A DNA stretch of 8,875 nt. It comes from Pseudomonadota bacterium. GTDB taxonomy: Bacteria; Pseudomonadota; Alphaproteobacteria; Micavibrionales; Micavibrionaceae. Every line of letters starts with the position of its first letter. The first letter of the stretch is position 1. This document shows, one piece after another, positions 1-4,734 of the stretch. The notes under the pieces were generated by a model that ran no database searches, was not told the DNA's origin, and saw only the letters and a list, made by a program, of their open reading frames with translations. The DNA lies in contig JACQIJ010000163.1 in the NCBI GenBank assembly GCA_016198545.1, forward strand, positions 1-8,875. The letters run 5' to 3'. The position numbers were made by a program, and so were the translations under genes.

Positions 1-2435
1 AACACGCCCTTGGGACGATGCTCCCACGCTTCCTCCGCTGTGAAGGTGAGGATCGGCGCAAGCCATGTGACGAGACAGTCGAAAATTTCTGCCATCGCGG
101 TGCGGCAGGCGCGGCGCTCGAACAAATCCGGGCGGTCGCAATAAAGGCGATCCTTGCGGATGTCGAAATAGAACGCCGACAATTCGTTATTGCAGAAATT
201 ATGCAGCCGGTGCGCGAGCCTGCCGAATTCATAGTTTTGAATATGGCCGCGCACTTCGCCGTCAAGCTCCGCCAGCCAGTGCAGCACGAGGCGTTCCAGC
301 TCCGGCACGCGGGCGTCGTTCAGATCGACCATCTCATCCGCTGTGAAACCATTGAGCGCGCCGAGCAGGTATCTGAAGGTATTGCGGATGCGGCGGTACA
401 AATCCGCCGTAAGCTTCAGCGTATCCTTGCCGATGCGGATATCCTCGGAATAATCGGAGAGCATCGTCCACAGGCGCAATATATCCGCGCCGTGCTGCGC
501 GATCATGTCGGCGGGATCGACGACGTTGCCCGCCGATTTCGACATTTTATAGCCTTTTTCGTCAAGCACGAAGCCGTGCGTCAAAACCGCCTTGTACGGC
601 GCGCGGCCCCGCGTGCCGCATGATTCCAGAAGCGACGAATGGAACCAGCCGCGATGCTGGTCGGAACCTTCGAGATACAAATCCGCCCGTTCCACGCCCT
701 TGAACGCGGGCCATGTTTTCGCATCGTCCATCACGAACGCGTGCGTCGCGCCGGATTCGAACCAGACATCAACGATGTCGAAAATCTGCTCATAATCGCC
801 GGCCTTGTAACTGTTCCCGAGAAAATCCTGCGCCGGGCGCGACCACCATGAATCGCTGCCTTCTTTTTCAAAAATAACGCCGATGCGGTTCAGCACATCT
901 TCGTCCTTCAGCATTGCGCCGGTTTTCTTTTCGACGAACAGCGCGATCGGCACGCCCCATGAGCGTTGCCGCGAAATGCACCAGTCGGGGCGGTTTTCCA
1001 CCATCGACCGGATGCGGTTTTTCCCCTTGGCGGGAATCCATTGCGTTTCGTCGATTGCCGCAAGGGCCTTCCGGCGCAGGTCCCCGCCGCCGTCCATGGA
1101 TATGAACCATTGCGGCGTCGTGCGGAAGATCAGCGGCGCCTTCGACCGCCATGAGTGCGGGTATTCGTGGCGCAGGGACCCCTTCGCCAGCAGCGCGCCC
1201 GCTTCGTCGAGCGCCTTCAGTACGGCGAAGTTGCCGCTGCCCATCTCGCCTTTTTGCGTATAGACCTCCAGCCCCGCGAACAGCGGGATATGGTCACGGA
1301 ACTTGCCGTCGTCGGTTACGTTGTCGGTAACTTCAATGCCGTTGGCGGTGCCCAGATAGAAATCGTCCTCGCCGTGCCCCGGCGCGATATGGACGAAACC
1401 CGTTCCGGTATCTTCGGTGACGAAATCGGCGGCGAGTGCAGGAACGTCGAAATCATAGCCTTTTCCGCGCAGCGGATGGGCGCAAACGGTTCCGGAAAAG
1501 TCAGAGCCCTTCAAAACGCTTTCCTGTTCCCACGAAGCGATCTTTGCCTGCGCCTTCACGCCTTCGGCCAGCGACACCGCCAGTAACAACCGTTCACCAA
1601 TCCTTGCCTTGCTGTCGGCGGCGACTTCCTTCACAAGATACAACCCATATTGAATATCCTTGCCGTATGCGATCGCGCGGTTGGAGGGCAGCGTCCACGG
1701 CGTCGTCGTCCAGATCACCACCGATGCACCCTTCAACGGCGGATGCGGCGTATGGATCACGGGGAATTTTATCCACACCGTGATCGATTTATGTTCCTTG
1801 TATTCCACTTCGGCCTCGGCCAGCGCGGTTTGCTCGACCACCGACCACATCACCGGCTTCGCGCCGCGATAGAGGTTCCCGTTCCTCACGAATTCATGGA
1901 TTTCACGGGCGATGCACGCTTCCGCTTCCAGCTTCATGGTAAGATACGGATTGTTCCAGTCGCCGGTCACGCCAAGGCGCTGGAACTCGTCCGCCTGCAC
2001 ATCCACCCACCTTTTCGCGAAGTCGCGGCATTCGGCGCGGAATCGCAGCGGATCGGCGTCATCCTTGCTCTCGCCGCGCGCGCGGTATTGTTCCTCGATC
2101 TTCCATTCGATGGGCAGGCCGTGGCAATCCCACCCCGGCACGTAGGGTGCGTCGTACCCCATCATCTGCCACGATTTCACGACAACGTCCTTCAGGATTT
2201 TGTTGAGCGCATGACCCATATGGATGTGGCCGTTGGCGTAGGGCGGGCCGTCATGCAGCACCCATTTGGGCTTGCCCTTCGCGGCGCTGCGCATCTTCCC
2301 GTACAGATCCATATCCTGCCATTTTTTCAGGATGGCAGGTTCGTTCTTCGGCAATTCCCCGCGCATGGGGAAGTCCGTCTTCGGCAGGAAGACGGTGTCT
2401 TTATATTGATCGGCCTTTTTGGGTTCATTCGACAT
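1..2435 (-). CDS. ileS: Isoleucyl-tRNA synthetase, 3' end cut by window edge
   Basis: Class I aminoacyl-tRNA synthetase that charges tRNA-Ile in the cytoplasm. The reverse strand is open from ATG 2435 to the left edge, giving 811 codons. Visible landmarks are PPYANGHIHMGH with the HIGH-type motif at residues 72-75, GWDCHGLPIE at 101-110, the CP1 editing-domain motif WTTTPWTLPSNR at 242-253, the editing motif DTGTGFVHIAPGHG at 342-355, and KMSKS at 630-634 (bases 534-548). The last visible residues, around APILTFTAEEAW, lie in the anticodon-binding region. Family members are usually about 930-960 residues, so roughly 120-150 C-terminal residues lie outside. The start is fixed by the MSNEPKKADQYKDTVFLP N-terminus. 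No ATG, GTG or TTG lies in frame for about 90 bases upstream, and no Shine-Dalgarno sequence precedes this ATG (five C residues do). It is transcribed away from the small gene at 2746. Confidence 0.97.
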   Translation of the reverse strand, partial: MSNEPKKADQYKDTVFLPKTDFPMRGELPKNEPAILKKWQDMDLYGKMRSAAKGKPKWVLHDGPPYANGHIHMGHALNKILKDVVVKSWQMMGYDAPYVPGWDCHGLPIEWKIEEQYRARGESKDDADPLRFRAECRDFAKRWVDVQADEFQRLGVTGDWNNPYLTMKLEAEACIAREIHEFVRNGNLYRGAKPVMWSVVEQTALAEAEVEYKEHKSITVWIKFPVIHTPHPPLKGASVVIWTTTPWTLPSNRAIAYGKDIQYGLYLVKEVAADSKARIGERLLLAVSLAEGVKAQAKIASWEQESVLKGSDFSGTVCAHPLRGKGYDFDVPALAADFVTEDTGTGFVHIAPGHGEDDFYLGTANGIEVTDNVTDDGKFRDHIPLFAGLEVYTQKGEMGSGNFAVLKALDEAGALLAKGSLRHEYPHSWRSKAPLIFRTTPQWFISMDGGGDLRRKALAAIDETQWIPAKGKNRIRSMVENRPDWCISRQRSWGVPIALFVEKKTGAMLKDEDVLNRIGVIFEKEGSDSWWSRPAQDFLGNSYKAGDYEQIFDIVDVWFESGATHAFVMDDAKTWPAFKGVERADLYLEGSDQHRGWFHSSLLESCGTRGRAPYKAVLTHGFVLDEKGYKMSKSAGNVVDPADMIAQHGADILRLWTMLSDYSEDIRIGKDTLKLTADLYRRIRNTFRYLLGALNGFTADEMVDLNDARVPELERLVLHWLAELDGEVRGHIQNYEFGRLAHRLHNFCNNELSAFYFDIRKDRLYCDRPDLFERRACRTAMAEIFDCLVTWLAPILTFTAEEAWEHRPKGV

Positions 2436-2532
2436 GGGGGCACTATCGCTTTTATCATATTCAAAATCAAGAATTTGAGATGAGTGGTGCTTCTGGCAGG
2501 CGGCAGCGCGCGTTTTTACGATCGCAGAACGT

Positions 2533-2555
2533 ATTATAATTATGTAAATTATAAT
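2533..2555. repeat. AT-rich 9+5+9 inverted repeat upstream of ileS
   Basis: The arms ATTATAATT (2533-2541) and AATTATAAT (2547-2555) are perfect inverted copies separated by ATGTA. Each arm reads TATAAT on both strands. The repeat covers the candidate ileS -10 and start region, where a dimeric regulator could block polymerase. It may instead be only an AT-rich melting region. No regulator is identified. Confidence 0.5.
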
Positions 2556-2575
2556 TTGCTGACAAATGTCCGCAA
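2548..2575 (-). promoter_or_regulatory. Candidate sigma70-type promoter of ileS
   Basis: On the reverse strand a TTGCGG hexamer (2575-2570) and a perfect TATAAT (2553-2548) are 16 bases apart. This predicts a start near 2541 and a leader of about 105 bases. The -10 is consensus but the -35 matches at only three positions. A second reverse-strand TATAAT at 2538-2533 has no -35 at a suitable distance. Confidence 0.4.
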
Positions 2576-2588
2576 GGGCGCGCAAACT

Positions 2589-2617
2589 TTGCGATTCCAT
2601 AAAATTTATGGTATGGT
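2589..2617 (+). promoter_or_regulatory. Candidate promoter of the small gene at 2746
   Basis: TTGCGA (2589-2594) and TATGGT (2612-2617) are spaced 17 bases apart, and each matches the sigma70 consensus at four of six positions. The spacer is almost filled by a perfect palindrome (2597-2611). It points to the small gene and predicts a leader of about 120 bases. The match is modest. Confidence 0.3.
2597..2611. promoter_or_regulatory. Palindrome in promoter spacer, candidate operator
   Basis: CCATAAA (2597-2603) and TTTATGG (2605-2611) are perfect inverted copies around one central A. The site lies between the -35 and -10 of the candidate rightward promoter, a common position for a repressor operator. 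Which protein might bind is unknown. Confidence 0.35.
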
Positions 2618-2745
2618 GTCACTTAATCCTGAAAACAGGCATTGGAATTGCAAGGGTGTGGACCGGTGACAGGCGCGGAAGCTTGTTGCGCTGGTGGAAG
2701 CGGAACGGCGGCCTATCGGAAAAAACAAGAGATTGTGAGGAAAAA

Positions 2746-2997
2746 ATGGTCTGTTCTGTGCTTTGTGAATCGGTAAAAGTCATTATGAATGAAGGGGATA
2801 ATTCTAAAAACCCTGCCGCGCAGGGCAGCGCGCTGCAAAGCCCTGACCTAAGCCGCGCCCAGCTGGCTGCCATGTTGCGCCGCGCGACGCGAAGCCATTC
2901 CCCGCAATACCGTCAGGCTTACTGGACAGCCTTTATGGATGGCTACCGCAGCCAGCATGCCAACGGCAACATCAATAACGGTCAGGCAAGCAAGTAA
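2746..2997 (+). CDS. Small hypothetical protein (83 aa)
   Basis: I do not recognise this protein. The start at ATG 2746 is chosen because GAGG (2737-2740) lies five bases upstream. An in-frame ATG at 2785 (residue 14) lacks a ribosome binding site, and the frame's extension to 2566 lacks one too. The N-terminus (MVCSVLCESVKVI) is short and slightly hydrophobic, but too short and uncharged for a clear signal peptide. Residues 34-70 look helical, with DLSRAQLAAMLRRATRS followed by the aromatic stretch QYRQAYWTAFMDGYRSQ. The tail is Asn/Gly-rich. The aromatic and charged pattern argues for real coding sequence. It is upstream of the rpsF operon, which has its own promoter. Confidence 0.6.
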   Translation: MVCSVLCESVKVIMNEGDNSKNPAAQGSALQSPDLSRAQLAAMLRRATRSHSPQYRQAYWTAFMDGYRSQHANGNINNGQASK

Positions 2998-3038
2998 AGC
3001 GCTCATAGCTGCCTAAGCCCGCATAGATTAGAATTTTG

Positions 3039-3066
3039 TTGATTTGCGCTTGAAAATCCGTATATT
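3039..3066 (+). promoter_or_regulatory. Promoter of the rpsF-rpsR-rplI operon
   Basis: TTGATT (3039-3044) and TATATT (3061-3066) are 16 bases apart, with four of six and five of six matches to the sigma70 consensus. The region is AT-richer than its surroundings and lies about 90 bases before rpsF. This is the best promoter match in the window. Confidence 0.55.
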
Positions 3067-3086
3067 GCAGCCATTCCGTAAACCTC

Positions 3087-3136
3087 GCCGGCGGCAAAGA
3101 CCGTCGGCTTTGCTTTCCCGGATGGGCCGGAAAAGC
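3087..3136 (+). promoter_or_regulatory. Structured rpsF leader, possible S6:S18 autoregulatory element
   Basis: Two hairpins lie between the promoter and the rpsF ribosome binding site. The first pairs GCCGGCGG (3087-3094) with CCGTCGGC (3101-3108), eight pairs including one G-U, around a CAAAGA loop. The second pairs 3112-3121 with 3127-3136 in nine pairs, with a bulged C (3118) and a bulged A (3134), around an ATGGG loop. Many bacteria have an rpsF leader motif bound by the S6:S18 complex, which represses its own operon. The place is right, but I cannot confirm that this RNA fits that consensus. Confidence 0.4.
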
Positions 3137-3157
3137 TTAACCGAGAGGAGAAAAACG

Positions 3158-3520
3158 ATGCCTTACTACGAAACCGTGTTTATCGCACGGCAGGAATTGT
3201 CGTCCAAGCAGGTCGAAGATTTGACGGCGATGCTTGCCAAAGCCATCAAGGATGGCGACGGCAAGATAGCGAAAACCGAGCAATGGGGTCTGCGCAATCT
3301 TGCATACCGCATCAAGAAAAACCGCAAGGGTCATTACGTCCTGATTGAATCGGACGCGCCGCCCGCCGCGCTGCATGAGATGGAACGTCAGATGCGCCAG
3401 AACGAGGACATTCTTCGTTATATCAGCGTTTGTTTGGAAGAACCGTCCAAGGGGCCGTCTGCGATCATAGACAAGAGCGGGCGCGATGAGGAATTCGAAC
3501 AGCAAGAGGAGGCGGCATAA
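3158..3520 (+). CDS. rpsF: 30S ribosomal protein S6
   Basis: S6 is a protein of the 30S platform that pairs with S18 and binds the central domain of 16S rRNA. The 120-residue product starts with MPYYETVFIARQ, contains the family stretch EQWGLRNLAYRIKKNRKGHY near residues 42-61, and has RQNEDILRYISVCLEE near 83-98, then an acidic tail ending EEFEQQEEAA. The length is normal for the family. ATG 3158 is preceded by GAGAGGAG (3143-3150) at seven bases. The frame runs further upstream to 3044, but that part crosses the promoter and leader. Its stop overlaps the rpsR start by one base, so the two are probably translationally coupled and made in equal amounts. Confidence 0.97.
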   Translation: MPYYETVFIARQELSSKQVEDLTAMLAKAIKDGDGKIAKTEQWGLRNLAYRIKKNRKGHYVLIESDAPPAALHEMERQMRQNEDILRYISVCLEEPSKGPSAIIDKSGRDEEFEQQEEAA

Positions 3521-3861
3521 TGAGAGAGGGATCATCAAGGGATTCATCGCGCTCGCGCGAGCGCGGTTCAGGCGAAGGCAGCGGAGAAAGATCCGGCCCC
3601 AAACGCGGCGGTTTCTTTAGACGCCGCAAATCATGCCCGTTCAGCGGCCCGAAGGGGCGTACGATCGACTGGAAAGACATCAAGACGCTGGGTCGTTTTG
3701 TGTCCGAGCGCGGCAAGATCATGCCGAGCCGCCTGACATCGGTATCCGCAGGCAAGCAGCGCTTGCTGGCGCAGGCTATCAAGCGTGCGCGTTACATGGC
3801 CCTCATGCCGCATATGCGGTATGAGAATGACGGGCCTTCGCCGCGTCAATGGAAAGAATAA
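3520..3861 (+). CDS. rpsR: 30S ribosomal protein S18 with N-terminal extension
   Basis: S18 is the partner of S6 on the 30S platform. The core spans about residues 31-97: FFRRRKSCPFS (32-42), then IDWKDIKTLGRFVSERGKI and MPSRLTSVSAGKQRLLAQAI, then KRARYMALMP. At 113 residues it exceeds the usual 75-90. The excess is a Ser/Arg/Gly/Glu-rich, probably disordered N-terminus of about 27 residues and a 16-residue C-terminal end. ATG 3520 shares its A with the rpsF stop and has a strong GAGGAGG (3506-3512) seven bases upstream, so the long start is well supported. An 18-base palindrome (3548-3565) lies within codons 10-16. Confidence 0.97.
   Translation: MREGSSRDSSRSRERGSGEGSGERSGPKRGGFFRRRKSCPFSGPKGRTIDWKDIKTLGRFVSERGKIMPSRLTSVSAGKQRLLAQAIKRARYMALMPHMRYENDGPSPRQWKE
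3548..3565. repeat. Perfect 18-base GC palindrome at the 5' end of rpsR
   Basis: CGCGCTCGCGCGAGCGCG is its own reverse complement. In mRNA it can fold as a seven-pair stem with a GCGC loop, starting 28 bases after the rpsR start codon. It encodes the Ser/Arg-rich extension, so it could simply reflect codon choice. Confidence 0.6.
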
Positions 3862-3877
3862 GGAAAGGATAGACATC

Positions 3878-4600
3878 ATGCCATCCGCAATGAAAGTCAT
3901 ATTGCTGGAACGTATCGATAGCCTCGGCAAAATGGGCGAGGTCGTGAAAGTGCGTCCCGGTTATGCGCGCAACTACCTTCTGCCGCAGAAAAAAGCTCTG
4001 CGCGCCACGAAGGACAACGTAGCGTATTTCGAGTCGCAACGGGCCGCGCTTGAAAAGCTTAGCAATGAGAAGAAAAAAGAGGCCGAAAAGGTCGCCAAGA
4101 AACTTGAGGGCCTCAAGGTAGCCGTCATCCGCCTCGCAGCGGAAAGCGGACAGCTTTTCGGCTCGGTTTCTTCCCGCGATGTAGCGCAGGCCATTTCCGA
4201 AGAAAGCGGCGTTGCCGTTGAACGGAACCAGGTTTTCATCAGTCAGGCGCTCAAGACCATCGGCTTGTTTCCCGTATCGGTTTCCCTGCACCCTGAAGTG
4301 AGGGTCTCTGTGACGGTGAATATCGCCAGGTCTGAAGAGGAAGCCAAGGTTCAGGCGAAGACAGGCAAGGCCCTCGTCGTTGAAACGGGCGCTTCTGCCC
4401 GCGAATCAGCTGAGGAAGACGTGAAGTCGACTTTTCTTGACAAGGAAGCCGCCGAGTCGGAGAAAAAGCGCACAGCGGAAAAAGATGAGGAAACCGCTGA
4501 TGAAGCTGAAAAATCGGCTAAAAAGTCCAGGGCGCGCGCTGACAGGAAAGCAGCCAAAAAGGCCGAGGAAAGCGCAGACGAAGTTTCTTCCGAGGAGTAG
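3878..4600 (+). CDS. rplI: 50S ribosomal protein L9 with long charged C-terminal tail
   Basis: L9 is an elongated protein near the L1 stalk of the 50S subunit that binds 23S rRNA. The N-terminal domain carries the family signature GKMGEVVKVRPGYARNYLLP at residues 17-36. The connecting helix follows (about 50-80, rich in Lys and Glu), then the C-terminal domain with SGQLFGSVSSRDVAQAI (90-106) and LHPEVRVSVTVNIA (137-150). Typical L9 is about 150 residues and this one is 240. Residues from about 160 form an Ala/Glu/Lys-rich, low-complexity tail, probably helical or disordered. ATG 3878 is preferred because AGGAAAGGA (3861-3869) is eight bases upstream. ATG 3890 (residue 5) would be the canonical MKVILLE start but is 20 bases from it. 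The gap after rpsR is 16 bases, and a terminator follows the stop. Confidence 0.96.
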   Translation: MPSAMKVILLERIDSLGKMGEVVKVRPGYARNYLLPQKKALRATKDNVAYFESQRAALEKLSNEKKKEAEKVAKKLEGLKVAVIRLAAESGQLFGSVSSRDVAQAISEESGVAVERNQVFISQALKTIGLFPVSVSLHPEVRVSVTVNIARSEEEAKVQAKTGKALVVETGASARESAEEDVKSTFLDKEAAESEKKRTAEKDEETADEAEKSAKKSRARADRKAAKKAEESADEVSSEE

Positions 4601-4619
4601 TTTTTAGCATATCTGAATT

Positions 4620-4647
4620 AAAGCGGCCCGTTTGGGGCCGCTTTTTT
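4620..4647 (+). terminator. Intrinsic terminator of the rpsF-rpsR-rplI operon
   Basis: AAAGCGGCCC (4620-4629) pairs perfectly with GGGCCGCTTT (4635-4644) around a GTTTG loop, and the T run spans 4642-4647. The ten-pair GC-rich stem lies 20 bases after the rplI stop. It implies that dnaB is transcribed mainly from its own promoter. Confidence 0.92.
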
Positions 4648-4681
4648 CTTGTCCAGAGAAGCGCTTCCGGAATTCTCCCCG

Positions 4682-4690
4682 TTATTCACA
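4682..4690 (+). promoter_or_regulatory. DnaA-box match upstream of dnaB
   Basis: TTATTCACA matches the DnaA box consensus TTATNCACA exactly. It lies in the 134-base gap between rplI and dnaB, 45-65 bases before the possible dnaB starts, after the terminator. DnaA acts as a transcription factor at such sites in several bacteria. A nine-base motif with one free position can occur by chance, so this is a candidate only. I found no convincing -35/-10 pair in the same gap. Confidence 0.4.
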
Positions 4691-4734
4691 ACGCTGCTTT
4701 GCGATCTGTCTGGCGGTCGTTTGAAATGAGTTTT

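Larger units (their letters stand above)
2436..2745. other. Divergent intergenic region between ileS and the small gene
   Basis: This 310-base gap lies between two divergent genes and contains no convincing coding sequence. It holds an AT-rich core at about 2531-2556 with a 23-base dyad, a candidate leftward promoter for ileS, a candidate rightward promoter for the small gene, and a second dyad at 2597-2611. That leaves about 105 bases of leader before ileS and about 125 bases before the small gene. I saw no strong hairpin-plus-U-run attenuator in either leader. Confidence 0.6.

Noticed and set aside
18..623. A 201-codon rightward ORF at the left edge
   Set aside because: It is antisense to the ileS catalytic and anticodon-binding region and resembles no family.
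1769..1777. Perfect TTATCCACA DnaA box
   Set aside because: It lies inside ileS coding sequence and is explained by the VWIK codons on the other strand, with no cluster of boxes and no AT-rich origin nearby.
2330..2458. Small upstream ORF overlapping the ileS start, beginning at reverse-strand ATG 2458
   Set aside because: It has no ribosome binding site, its reading is a simple frame shadow of ileS, and nothing suggests a leader peptide (no Ile-codon run).
1650..2483. A 277-codon rightward ORF
   Set aside because: It lies wholly opposite ileS, whose motifs are unmistakable, and its sequence has the His/Arg-rich look of an antisense frame.
2566..2745. N-terminal extension of the 83-residue protein to codon 2566
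   Set aside because: It would translate across the candidate promoter and palindrome, and the GAGG-ATG at 2746 is far better.
3044..3157. Longer S6 start at 3044
   Set aside because: The added residues are Arg-rich translation of the -10 element and leader hairpins. ATG 3158 has a strong site and the canonical MPYYE start.
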